Below, piece by piece: positions 14,401-23,821 of a stretch of 64,000 bases of DNA (positions within the stretch are counted from its first letter, which is position 1; each line of letters begins with the position of its first letter). Source of the DNA: Bacteroidota bacterium (lineage in GTDB: Bacteria; Bacteroidota; Bacteroidia; Bacteroidales; F082); contig JAHLLA010000004.1 of NCBI GenBank assembly GCA_020444415.1, forward strand, positions 62,001 through 126,000. The letters run 5' to 3'. The translations under genes were made by a program, and so were the position numbers. The notes below the pieces were generated by a model, which worked only from the letters and a program-made list of their open reading frames with translations, did not search any database and was not told the origin of the DNA.

Positions 14401-17151
14401 TCAGGAACTATATTTAAATCCCAATCCGGGTCTGTCAGTATTCAGTTCTTCAGGTTTAAATTCCTGCACATCAGCTAATACCAACGTCGACATCACTTCT
14501 TTTGTACGTTCAGCCTTTGGCAAATCAGCCATGCGCAGCTCCTGGTTGCGGTAGGCCTTTTCAACCAATTTCCGCATAGACCGTGCGTTACCAAAGAATT
14601 TGTTCCGGTAGGCATACAAGTGTGCAATATACTTTTTGATATGATCCGCCGCTTTTGCATCCACTTTTAAGCCTCTTTTTGCCAGCATATTTACGGCAAT
14701 CACCCACAATTCATTTTCAGTGAAATCCTCGAAATGGAAAGTACGGTCGAAACGGGATTTGATGCCCGGGTTCGACTCAATAAAACTTTTCATATTATCC
14801 GTATACCCGGCAACGATCACGCCAAATTCACCCCGATGGTCTTCCATTTCTTTGATCAGTGCTGCAATGGCTTTTTTGCCAAAATCATGACCGCCGGTAT
14901 TCGGGCCGCCTTCAGTGATGGCATAGGCTTCATCAATAAACAAAATACCGCCCATCGCCTTCTTAACAAGGTCTTTGGTTTTTAGAGATGTCTGACCCAC
15001 AAAACCAGCCACAAGGTCACTACCATCGGCATCAATTACATGGCCTCTTTCCAGCAAGCCCAATGCTTTATAGAACTTTCCGATAATCCTGGCCACCGTT
15101 GTTTTCCCGGTTCCGGGATTTCCTAAAAAGATCGAATGCATCGAAAATGCCTTTAGCACATCCCGGTCTATTTCCCGATAATATTTGGTCAGTTTGATTA
15201 GCTCATTCACTTCCTTTTTAATATTTTCCAAACCGGTTAATGCATTTAGCTCACTCATGGCTTCGTCCAGCAGCGGTTTATCAATATCCAGTTTCAGTCT
15301 TTCTTTGATCTTGCTTTCTGAAATATCTTCGATATCCTCTTCCTGGATGGTGCTGAGCATTTTTTTTGTCAGTTCATCAGGATCATGTTCTCTGACGAGC
15401 CGTATACCGAGATTCATCTTCGCTTCATCTACCATAGAGTGCACCAGGCGTGCATTACCGAATGTACGGTCTCTTTTCCGGAAAGCATCAGTCACGTACA
15501 TCTTCAGCTTTTTGAGCGCTGCATCAGACAGCTCCACCCCTTTTCCATCAGCCGCATAATGGGCAATGGCCACCAATTCATCAGGTGTATAATCGTCAAA
15601 ATGATAGTGGTTGCGAAACCGCGACTTTAAGCCGGGATTGGAATTGATAAAACTTTCCATTTCCTTGGGATAGCCAGCCACCATAATGGCAACATCTCCC
15701 GGCCCATCGCTCATTTCAGTGATCAAAGCAGCTACAGCCTCCGGGCCAAAATCGTTGGAGACACCTTCACGGTGTAACATATAAGCTTCATCAATAAAGA
15801 GGATGCCACCGCGTGCTTTTTCAATCGCCTCTTTGGTATCCTTTCCTGATTGACGCACATAACCGGAGATCAGGTCATTACTTTCGACAGCATGAACATG
15901 ACCTTTTGAGAGCAGGCCCATGGCATGATAAATCTTACCGAGCAATTTTACCACTGTTGTTTTACCTGTTCCGGGGTTTCCGGTAAAGACGCTATGAAGA
16001 TTGATTTCTTCATCTTCATCAAAACCCTTCTCTTGCCTGTATTGCAGGTAACTCACATAATCGACATATTCTCGAACCTTTTGTTTGATCTCTTTTAAGC
16101 CCACCAACTTATCCAACTCGCTTAAAATCTCCTCAAGCGGCCTGTCGTCAATCTCAATATTAAAATTGTCGACAATTTCATCTGTATTGGCTGTATCTTC
16201 AATTGTTGTATCATCGTTATCCGGTGTATTATCTACCGGCGTTTCATTTTTTATCGTATTCTGAATGTGTTGACTTCCATAGAATTCCGTCACATCCTCA
16301 TTGAGTAGTGCTTCATAATCGCTGAGTCTTTCCACGTGTTTTTCACCCACACTGAATGGGATCATGGCCACTACATTGTCCATAAAAACCACTTCCACCC
16401 GGTAGTTGTCGTGTATCCACGAATTGCCATCAGCCGTTCCCCATCCACCAGTGATGGTAAAATCCTCACCAGGACCCAGGTTTGGCGTTATCAGTCCCAG
16501 GTTATCAGAAACCCCCACCAAAAGGCCGGTATCGTCATAATAATTGAAGAAAAGTTCACATAACCATTCTTCCTCCAGGAGGTTAATAAATTTGAATTCC
16601 GTCATGACGTAACGGGTTTCTTTTTTCCCAAACTGTTTCAGATACACCCTTTCTGATTTTTCCACGTCACCTTTGGGTGCTTCATAAGTTTTAAGGGAAG
16701 CTACTTTAAAATAAGGATTGCTGCCTGGCGTTACCCTGCCAGCATCTTCCACATGAAATTTTGTGGTGCCAACCAGCTCATTATCGATATAAGCCTCCCA
16801 GATATAGGCACCACTGCGCCAGAATTTTCCATACTCTTCTGTACCCCATCCAAAATCACACACGATCAGGTTTTCATCCAAACTTACAGGTACTTTTTTT
16901 GTTTCTTTGCAAATTTCTTTGATTTTTTTATCGCCCTCTATACTAAAAGCCTTAAATACAACTTCTGCTTCCCAGTCTTCTTCATCAAACAGCTTGTTAT
17001 AAAACTCGATCGCTACACTCAGGTAATTGAGCTCGTTCCGGTCAAATACACGCCTGTATTTCTTGTACGTATTCATAACCCTGTCCCACGCATAGGTATT
17101 CAGGCTTTTGAATTTATAGGGTTTGTCTCCTTTTTTCTTTTTAAAGATCAT
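14401..17151 (-). CDS. Tandem AAA+ ATPase of the CbbX/SpoVK type with duplicated N-terminal module
   Basis: 916 residues. Two AAA+ modules of the CbbX/SpoVK class have identical Walker A motifs, GNPGTGKTT at 391-399 and 677-685, and Walker B motifs GILFIDEAY at 449-457 and 735-743. Each has a 'NPG.KSRF' arginine-finger region, so both look active. The N-terminal 290 residues are mostly beta-strand. They hold a motif twice, near 101-135 and 236-268 (GWGT ... W ... DN.LVGTTKFHV versus GWGT ... W ... DNVVAMIPFSV), which suggests a duplicated Ig-like fold. An acidic, Asn/Thr-rich linker (about 300-335) joins the parts. Such ATPases remodel protein complexes; the substrate here is unknown. A near-consensus promoter lies at 17197-17226. 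Confidence 0.85.
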   Translation of the reverse strand: MIFKKKKGDKPYKFKSLNTYAWDRVMNTYKKYRRVFDRNELNYLSVAIEFYNKLFDEEDWEAEVVFKAFSIEGDKKIKEICKETKKVPVSLDENLIVCDFGWGTEEYGKFWRSGAYIWEAYIDNELVGTTKFHVEDAGRVTPGSNPYFKVASLKTYEAPKGDVEKSERVYLKQFGKKETRYVMTEFKFINLLEEEWLCELFFNYYDDTGLLVGVSDNLGLITPNLGPGEDFTITGGWGTADGNSWIHDNYRVEVVFMDNVVAMIPFSVGEKHVERLSDYEALLNEDVTEFYGSQHIQNTIKNETPVDNTPDNDDTTIEDTANTDEIVDNFNIEIDDRPLEEILSELDKLVGLKEIKQKVREYVDYVSYLQYRQEKGFDEDEEINLHSVFTGNPGTGKTTVVKLLGKIYHAMGLLSKGHVHAVESNDLISGYVRQSGKDTKEAIEKARGGILFIDEAYMLHREGVSNDFGPEAVAALITEMSDGPGDVAIMVAGYPKEMESFINSNPGLKSRFRNHYHFDDYTPDELVAIAHYAADGKGVELSDAALKKLKMYVTDAFRKRDRTFGNARLVHSMVDEAKMNLGIRLVREHDPDELTKKMLSTIQEEDIEDISESKIKERLKLDIDKPLLDEAMSELNALTGLENIKKEVNELIKLTKYYREIDRDVLKAFSMHSIFLGNPGTGKTTVARIIGKFYKALGLLERGHVIDADGSDLVAGFVGQTSLKTKDLVKKAMGGILFIDEAYAITEGGPNTGGHDFGKKAIAALIKEMEDHRGEFGVIVAGYTDNMKSFIESNPGIKSRFDRTFHFEDFTENELWVIAVNMLAKRGLKVDAKAADHIKKYIAHLYAYRNKFFGNARSMRKLVEKAYRNQELRMADLPKAERTKEVMSTLVLADVQEFKPEELNTDRPGLGFKYSS

Positions 17152-17196
17152 TATTTGTTGGATTGGAGAAAAAAATAAATGAGGTTAATATGCTAC

Positions 17197-17226
17197 CAAA
17201 AATAAAGTTTTCAAAGCTTTATTCAA
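17197..17226 (-). promoter_or_regulatory. Promoter of the tandem AAA+ gene
   Basis: On the minus strand, TTG (17226-17224), 19 bases, then TATTTTTG (17204-17197). Spacing and sequence both fit the Bacteroidota consensus. The transcript leader would be about 40 bases. Confidence 0.7.
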
Positions 17227-17274
17227 AGCATTAGCTCTTATTTTAAAAAATATTTGGAACAAAAAAAGTTTATA

Positions 17275-19995
17275 CTAAAATTCAAGCTCCATTTGCGGTG
17301 GTTTTCCGTCGGATTTGGGTGGCTTTTTATCGGAAGACTTTTCTTCTTCAGGTTGAGATGTTTCTTCCGGGATTTCCTCTTTTTCATTTACAGAAGCCGG
17401 TGCGGATTCTTCTTCATCTTCAGTTTCAACTTCTGTTTCAGACTCCTCCGTTCTTTCATCCCCTACAGGAGGTGTATAAGGAAGCGGATCGATGAACTTG
17501 ATTTTACGAACATCCCTATTGGACAATCGTTTACCCTTGGCTTTATATCCTTTTACACCAATAAAATCTGCCAGTGGAAATACTTCAAATTCGATTTCGT
17601 TGCCCACTTTTGATTTGATCTCCACCTCTACCCTCGGCAGATAATCAAACGAATAACCTACTAGTTTGGAGCCTTTACTTTCGCTGATGAAATGGTACTT
17701 CCGGTTCAACATAAGGTCACCATTCAACCGGAATCGCTTGACATAATATTTTTCCTGTTCACCATCAAAATAGATCGCCGTAATTATCTCGTCTTCATTT
17801 AGCTTACGGATATGTATCATTTCACTATCGAAATGGGTTGACAGGTCGTAGCCGATAATTTTAAACTCTCCTGTTGAAAGGATGGTTAATATTTTATCGT
17901 CGGCAATGAAAGCACCGATATAGTCGCCTCGTTCTTCCGTATTCAGACGTTTCACCGTATCATCATACCAGATATCAATGGCCCCGAGTGTCGACACGCC
18001 TTCTTCGCGCTGGGTGATGCTCTTGATGGGCACCTTTGAAATGATATTACCTCTTGATCCCCTGCCTTTAATCGCCAAATCGCTAAAGTCAAAATCAAAG
18101 CCGGTTTTTTTCATTTTCGGTTTGGGCCGCAGGCTTACTTTCACAATTTCGGCTTCCCCATTCGGGTTGGCAGTCAGGTACAAAACTTTTGAGCCTTCTT
18201 TTCCTTGTGTTAGGTGATATTCCTTATCCCGCGTAACACCTTTTACTGCAAAACGTTTTACGAAACAATGCCCTTTGCGTCCGTCGCGATAAATGGCATT
18301 ATAGATCGTGCGGTCGTCATTTTTCTTGAACACATCTATATGCAGAATATCTGTCCCGACAAATGTTTTCGGGCTTACTTTGGTAACCAGGTAAGTACCG
18401 TCGGCCCTGAATACAATGATGTCATCGATGTCGGAGCAATCGGTTACAAACTCGTCTTTTCTAAGTGAGGTACCGGCAAAGCCTTCCTCCCTGTTCACAT
18501 ATAATTTTTGATTGGCCACGGCCACATTCGCGGCTTCTATGGTATCAAAATTCCTGATCTCCGTTTTGCGCTCCCGACCTTTGCCGTATTTCTTTTTGAT
18601 CTGTTTGAAATAGTTAATCGTATAGTCGATGATGTGTTCGAGGTGGTTTTTCACTTCTTCCATCTCTTCCTCAGTAGCCTTAATCTGTTCTTCGGCTTTA
18701 AACGCATTGTACTTTGATATCCGCTTGATCTTGATCTCCGTCAACCTCACCAGGTCTTCCTCGCTTACTTTGCGCCTTAATAACTTTTTAAAGGGTTTGA
18801 GTCCCTTGTCAATAGTTTCCAGCACACATTCCCAGGTTTCACAATCTTCAATTTTAAGGTAGATGCGGTTTTCAATAAAAATCTTTTCCAGCGAGTAATT
18901 ATGCCATTGCTGTTCCAATTCTTCCAACCTGATATCGAGTTCTGCTTTTAAGAGTTGAACCGTATGGTCTGTATTGATTTTCAGGATATCTGAAACAGGT
19001 AAAAACTGCGGTTTTCCCTCGTGAATCACGCAAGAATTAGGTGAAATGGAGACCTCACAATTGGTAAACGCGTACAATGCATCGATGGTCTGATCAGGCG
19101 ACACATTGCTTGCCAGGTGGATTACAATCTCTACATTTTCGGCTGTATTATCATCGATCTTCTTGATCTTGATCTTACCCCTGTCGTTGGCAGATACAAT
19201 CGAGTCTATCAGCGAAGTAGTTGTTGTACTGAAAGGTATTTCAGTGATAATGAGTGTTTTCTTATCCTCCTGCTTGATCCGGGCACGCACACGCACTTTT
19301 CCGCCTCTGAGTCCATCGTTGTATTTGGTAAAATCGGCCATGCCGCCGGTAAGAAAATCAGGTATCAACTCAAAGGACTTGCCCTGCAAATGACTGATGG
19401 AAGCATCGATCAGTTCATTAAAGTTATGAGGCAACATCTTTGAGGCCAGCCCCACTGCGATGCCTTCAACACCTTGCGCAAGTAAAAGTGGGAATTTCAC
19501 AGGCAAAGTAATCGGTTCTTTATTCCTGCCATCATAAGACGATTTCCAATCGGTGGTTTTTGGATTAAATACCACTTCTTTTGCAAATTTGGAAAGCCTT
19601 GCTTCAATATATCTCGGGGCTGCAGAACTGTCGCCGGTGAGTGTATTTCCCCAGTTTCCCTGGGTTTCGATCAATATCTCTTTCTGGCCCAATTGTACCA
19701 GCGCATCGCCAATGGAAGCATCACCATGTGGGTGGAATTGCATGGTATGCCCGATGATGTTGGCTACTTTATTGAACCGTCCGTCGTCGAGGCGGCTCAT
19801 GGCATGCAAAATTCTTCTCTGAACAGGTTTCAGCCCGTCATAAAGCTCAGGAACAGCGCGTTCCATGATTACGTAAGAAGCATAATCGAGAAACCAATTC
19901 TCATACATCCCCCTCAAGGGCAATGTTTGATAACTACTCTCCTCCGTATTTTCCTGCTCGCTCAGATGATCATGCAATTCTTCCTGCTCACTCAT
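17275..19995 (-). CDS. parC: DNA topoisomerase IV subunit A
   Basis: 906 residues. The type IIA topoisomerase breakage-reunion domain fills the first half: YASYVIMERAVPELYDGLKPVQRRIL, HPHGDASIGDALV, and the catalytic tyrosine in AAPRYIEARL (about residue 127). A coiled-coil and a beta-pinwheel-like region follow. The last 80 residues are acidic and Pro/Lys-rich, ending QMELEF. The pattern fits the ParC group of Bacteroidota rather than GyrA. It cuts and rejoins both DNA strands for chromosome decatenation, with ParE. No parE is adjacent in the window. The ATG at 19995 is chosen over a TTG one codon upstream. The BatA-like gene is 23 bases upstream on the same strand, so they may be co-transcribed. 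Confidence 0.88.
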   Translation of the reverse strand: MSEQEELHDHLSEQENTEESSYQTLPLRGMYENWFLDYASYVIMERAVPELYDGLKPVQRRILHAMSRLDDGRFNKVANIIGHTMQFHPHGDASIGDALVQLGQKEILIETQGNWGNTLTGDSSAAPRYIEARLSKFAKEVVFNPKTTDWKSSYDGRNKEPITLPVKFPLLLAQGVEGIAVGLASKMLPHNFNELIDASISHLQGKSFELIPDFLTGGMADFTKYNDGLRGGKVRVRARIKQEDKKTLIITEIPFSTTTTSLIDSIVSANDRGKIKIKKIDDNTAENVEIVIHLASNVSPDQTIDALYAFTNCEVSISPNSCVIHEGKPQFLPVSDILKINTDHTVQLLKAELDIRLEELEQQWHNYSLEKIFIENRIYLKIEDCETWECVLETIDKGLKPFKKLLRRKVSEEDLVRLTEIKIKRISKYNAFKAEEQIKATEEEMEEVKNHLEHIIDYTINYFKQIKKKYGKGRERKTEIRNFDTIEAANVAVANQKLYVNREEGFAGTSLRKDEFVTDCSDIDDIIVFRADGTYLVTKVSPKTFVGTDILHIDVFKKNDDRTIYNAIYRDGRKGHCFVKRFAVKGVTRDKEYHLTQGKEGSKVLYLTANPNGEAEIVKVSLRPKPKMKKTGFDFDFSDLAIKGRGSRGNIISKVPIKSITQREEGVSTLGAIDIWYDDTVKRLNTEERGDYIGAFIADDKILTILSTGEFKIIGYDLSTHFDSEMIHIRKLNEDEIITAIYFDGEQEKYYVKRFRLNGDLMLNRKYHFISESKGSKLVGYSFDYLPRVEVEIKSKVGNEIEFEVFPLADFIGVKGYKAKGKRLSNRDVRKIKFIDPLPYTPPVGDERTEESETEVETEDEEESAPASVNEKEEIPEETSQPEEEKSSDKKPPKSDGKPPQMELEF

Positions 19996-20018
19996 CAATA
20001 AAAACTATTTGAATCGGG

Positions 20019-22067
20019 TTATTTCCAAAAGCGCAGAACCAATGTTTCTGCCAGTAACATTAAAAGTGCGAATATAATAAATAGCTTCCATAACTGGCTT
20101 TCATTTTCAACAGTATTTAGCATTTCTAAATAACCTGTATGGCCTGCTGACAGTACCTGTATCCGGTTTAATTCCTCTGATTCAATTTGTTCCCTAAGCT
20201 CATCTTCTGTATAAAAATCAAGTTGTGATTCAGCTCGATCGTAGTTAAACGCGAAAACATATTCAGGTTTTTCATCCCATGTCAGTTCATAGAATCCATC
20301 CGTTTCAATGCCCTCATGCATATCTAGCATCAAACCATTATTCATGATTTGCTGTTCGGGTATGAAAATGTACTCATTTTCGTATTTTTTTATTGAAAAC
20401 GTCTGATCCATTTCAGGTACTTTATCCAATTGATTCAAACTTATTTTTTCATCCTTTCCAATGGTATGGAACAGGGCTGCATGAGCATCTCCTTCAACAG
20501 CAGCACCATACATAACAGGCACAAATAAAGGGTGAGAAGCAAAATTACTGAAGGTTTTTTTCAGCGGAACAGCCAGCATATAGAGGCGGCCATTGCCTGT
20601 TTTTTTCGTTGCAAGAAAATCATCACCGTTTAACAAACTTACCAGACTTTCCACACCTGAATTGATATGATATCTATATTGAAAATGACTAAAAACAACA
20701 GGTAGATCGGCGTTATCAGGCACTTTATGAATAGACTCCCTGAATAAAAGCGTTTCATTTTTAATACCAGAAACCCTACTTTCCCGTGGATCGAATTTCT
20801 GGATACTGCCTGCTCCAAACGCGGCAAGTAAGCTATTTTCTTCCTTAACATCAACATCTTCATTCGGGATGAACATCAGGTTTCCGCCAGCTTCAGTAAA
20901 CTTTTGCAACTGCCCGGTAAGCCCACTGGAAATGGAAGGTAAACTGTTTAAAATGATCAGGTTGTAATTATATATCTCATCATATTTCACCCTGCGATAA
21001 TCCATTTTCGTGTAATGGAACAAGCTATCAGAACCATAAAATATCGATAGGTCGCCTGTTGCGGCTTCATCGGCAATTTCCAATACATTCACTTGTTTTT
21101 TCACATGAAAGGCAAAATAGAACTGATCATCAAAAGTGATAGGAAAGTCTTCTATTTCGAGGGATGCATAATGCCATCCTGCCTGCCTGGCCGTAAAATT
21201 CATGGTTACTACTTCAAAGCCTCCGGCTACAATATCAACACCTGCAACCGCTTTCTGCTGGCCATTGATCATCAGTTTTAACGGAATTTTTTCGTAATCA
21301 AGAACCGAACTATTCCTCAATCGTACATTCAGTGTAATCTTATGGTTGGCGATCAATACCGGATCAGACAACCAGCACGTATCGATATAAATGTTTCTTT
21401 TTTGCAGGTGGACCATCGGCAACATATACAGGTAAGCTGCAGTATCTTTTGCAATGGTTGCTATGTCAATACTGTTTTTCTGGAAATCGGAAAACAGGTA
21501 CATTTCATAAGTGACGTAATCCTTTTCACTGGCAATGGTGGCCGCCGTTGCAGCAATTGAATTGATGTTTCTGCTGCTGGGCGAAATCTCTAAGTGTTCA
21601 ATCTCATTCAGCATTGCTTCCTTGGTGAGCACCCGCCGCTGATCATGACTGATATCATTGCTGAGCAATACGAAGCGGGTGTCGCGGGCTGAGCGGCTTA
21701 CCAGTTCATGTGCATTACTAACGGCTTCTTCAAACAACCGCCCATTTTCGCCTTCTGCCATCATACTAAATGAATTATCAACATAAACGGCAGTTAATGC
21801 ATTTGGTGTTAATAATACGTTTTCTTTTTTCTTAAAAACAGGTTCCGCGAAAGCCAACACAATCGCTACGATCGCCAGTATACGCAGAATAAGAACAATG
21901 ATTTGCTTCAGCTTATTTTGTTTACGGGTTTGAGTGGTTATATTTTTAAGGAAAGCAATATTGCTGAAATACAGCTTTTTGTACCGCCTGAAATTAAACA
22001 GGTGAATGATGATCGGTATAAGAACCGCCAGCAAACCATATAAAAACACGGGATGATTGAAGTACAT
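20019..22067 (-). CDS. BatA-like membrane protein with VWA-type domain
   Basis: 682 residues. The N-terminus matches the BatA domain found across Bacteroidota: a first span followed by FNFRRYKKLYFSNIAFLKNI, then a second span (about 57-77). Next comes a VWA-like domain with the metal-site pattern DNSFSM (about 96-101). The large remainder is periplasmic with a glutamine-amidotransferase-like Rossmann stretch (about 330-420). A C-terminal span (about 660-680) completes it. It is probably part of an envelope integrity or stress system, but its partner is unknown. It lies upstream of parC and is divergent from the repeat-protein gene. Confidence 0.8.
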   Translation of the reverse strand: MYFNHPVFLYGLLAVLIPIIIHLFNFRRYKKLYFSNIAFLKNITTQTRKQNKLKQIIVLILRILAIVAIVLAFAEPVFKKKENVLLTPNALTAVYVDNSFSMMAEGENGRLFEEAVSNAHELVSRSARDTRFVLLSNDISHDQRRVLTKEAMLNEIEHLEISPSSRNINSIAATAATIASEKDYVTYEMYLFSDFQKNSIDIATIAKDTAAYLYMLPMVHLQKRNIYIDTCWLSDPVLIANHKITLNVRLRNSSVLDYEKIPLKLMINGQQKAVAGVDIVAGGFEVVTMNFTARQAGWHYASLEIEDFPITFDDQFYFAFHVKKQVNVLEIADEAATGDLSIFYGSDSLFHYTKMDYRRVKYDEIYNYNLIILNSLPSISSGLTGQLQKFTEAGGNLMFIPNEDVDVKEENSLLAAFGAGSIQKFDPRESRVSGIKNETLLFRESIHKVPDNADLPVVFSHFQYRYHINSGVESLVSLLNGDDFLATKKTGNGRLYMLAVPLKKTFSNFASHPLFVPVMYGAAVEGDAHAALFHTIGKDEKISLNQLDKVPEMDQTFSIKKYENEYIFIPEQQIMNNGLMLDMHEGIETDGFYELTWDEKPEYVFAFNYDRAESQLDFYTEDELREQIESEELNRIQVLSAGHTGYLEMLNTVENESQLWKLFIIFALLMLLAETLVLRFWK

Positions 22068-22089
22068 AAAACGCTGTATCGTTGGCCGG

Positions 22090-22097
22090 CAAAATTA
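22090..22097 (-). promoter_or_regulatory. Candidate -7 box for the BatA-like gene
   Basis: TAATTTTG on the minus strand, 22 bases upstream of the ATG at 22067. No well-spaced -33 element is seen. Confidence 0.45.
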
Positions 22098-22340
22098 ATA
22101 AAAAGAGGGTACCGTATCACCTATCCCATTCAGCTTTGAATGCTTACTTCCGCCGAATTTGAATTGACCGTCTGACAAAAAATATAATAACCCTTGTAAT
22201 TGAATTATCCTTTCAATTTTTACCAGTTTATATTTTGCCAGTATAAGGGAAATTGCATAGCTTTGAAACAATCATAGCTTCTCAACAGAAGCAGTACTTC
22301 GTTAATAACCTGAAAAACATAAATGTATAACCTGTTCATC

Positions 22341-23618
22341 ATGAAAAAGTCATTTTTTTTAATTCTTATTTCGCTGCTCATTCATGGGTTAATATCCGCC
22401 CAATCCTGCCTGCCGGATGGCATCATTTTCAATTCACAGGCTGCAATCGATAGTTTTCAAATCAACTATCCAAACTGCACCGAAATAGAAGGAAGTGTAT
22501 CTATTTCAGGAGAAGATATCACAAGCCTGGACGGATTGAACAGTTTAACTGCCATTGGTGGTGGCCTGGCCATATTACAAAACCCTGTACTAAACAATTT
22601 AGCGGGGCTGGATAATATATATTCAATCAACGAATACCTCGTATTCCTGATGAATGATTCATTAGCGAATATAGCAGCGCTTGAAAATTTGACTTTTATG
22701 GGTGGCTATATGGATATTGCCTTTAATCACTCGCTTACAGATCTATCAGGACTGGATAATTTGGATTCCATCGGCGGACACCTTTATATTCATGGCAATG
22801 ATGCCTTTCAAAGTTTAACAGGACTGAACGAAATCATTCATATTGAAGGCGATGTGCAAATTTGGAGCAACACATCTTTAACTGAATTAACGGGTTTGGA
22901 TAATCTGACTTCTATAGGTGGTCATTTAGTGATTGAATCTAACAATGCCTTAATCAATTTTACCGGTTTAAACAATTTGACGTCCATTGGCGGATATCTT
23001 AAAATTAAGGAAAATAATGCCCTGATAAATCTCACGGGACTTCATAATATAAACTCAATTGAATACCTGCAGGTATGGGATAATCCTGGCCTGACAAGTT
23101 TAACAGGGATGGAAGGTTTAACTTCTGTGGAGCTGTATATCAGCATCAGAGATAACGTTTCATTGCTTTCCTTAAGTGGCATTGACCATATTGAGGCTGC
23201 GACCATTCAAAATTTATATATCGTTGGAAATACTTCATTAACCACATGCGAAGTAGAGAGTGTTTGCAATTATATAGCCCAACCCAATGGCGAAATTATT
23301 ATTGGTAGCAATGGTACTGGCTGTGCCAACCAGGAAGAAGTGGAAGATGCCTGCGAAGGTTTGGGAGTACAGGACAATTATGCAGCCACGGCTATTTCTA
23401 TTTACCCTAACCCGTCCAACAAATTGATGTCAATAACAAACAAGCAAGATATCCTGATCAATGAGGTTATCATTTATGATGGCATCGGGCAAAAAGTTTT
23501 GCATCAGGTGGGGTCAAATCCTACCCTTGATATTTCGGCACTCAACCCGGGCTTGTATCTGGTGGAAATCGTATCAGGCAAACTGAAATACAGAAAGAAA
23601 CTGATTGTGAATAAGTAA
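22341..23618 (+). CDS. Secreted leucine-rich-like repeat protein with T9SS sorting domain
   Basis: 425 residues. A signal peptide (MKKSFFLILISLLIHGLISAQ) precedes about ten repeats of 'LTGL.NLTSIGG.L.I..N..L', similar to receptor L-domain or irregular leucine-rich repeats (about 55-310). A type A T9SS sorting domain ends the protein (ISIYPNPSNKLMSI ... LYLVEIVSGKLKYRKKLIVNK). It should be displayed or released outside the cell. A second ATG lies 18 bases upstream (22323) but would spoil the signal peptide. A binding role is likely; the ligand is unknown. Confidence 0.82.
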   Translation: MKKSFFLILISLLIHGLISAQSCLPDGIIFNSQAAIDSFQINYPNCTEIEGSVSISGEDITSLDGLNSLTAIGGGLAILQNPVLNNLAGLDNIYSINEYLVFLMNDSLANIAALENLTFMGGYMDIAFNHSLTDLSGLDNLDSIGGHLYIHGNDAFQSLTGLNEIIHIEGDVQIWSNTSLTELTGLDNLTSIGGHLVIESNNALINFTGLNNLTSIGGYLKIKENNALINLTGLHNINSIEYLQVWDNPGLTSLTGMEGLTSVELYISIRDNVSLLSLSGIDHIEAATIQNLYIVGNTSLTTCEVESVCNYIAQPNGEIIIGSNGTGCANQEEVEDACEGLGVQDNYAATAISIYPNPSNKLMSITNKQDILINEVIIYDGIGQKVLHQVGSNPTLDISALNPGLYLVEIVSGKLKYRKKLIVNK

Positions 23619-23785
23619 AGGCCGGTTATGCATCACTAATAAAAAAAATTTACGACATACAACAAGTGCATTCATTTTCAATTCATAATTCTTTTAAGCT
23701 CACAACATCAAGGTTGTTTACTCACGTATTTGTTATAAACCCTCTTATAAATTTCCAAAGCCTGAGTACAAAATCATAATATCAC

Positions 23786-23793
23786 TATATTTG
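23786..23793 (+). promoter_or_regulatory. -7 box for the DUF5723 gene
   Basis: TATATTTG, an exact TAnnTTTG match, 28 bases before the ATG at 23822. Confidence 0.5.
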
Positions 23794-23821
23794 GGTATTC
23801 AAAACGCTTTAAACTTACATT

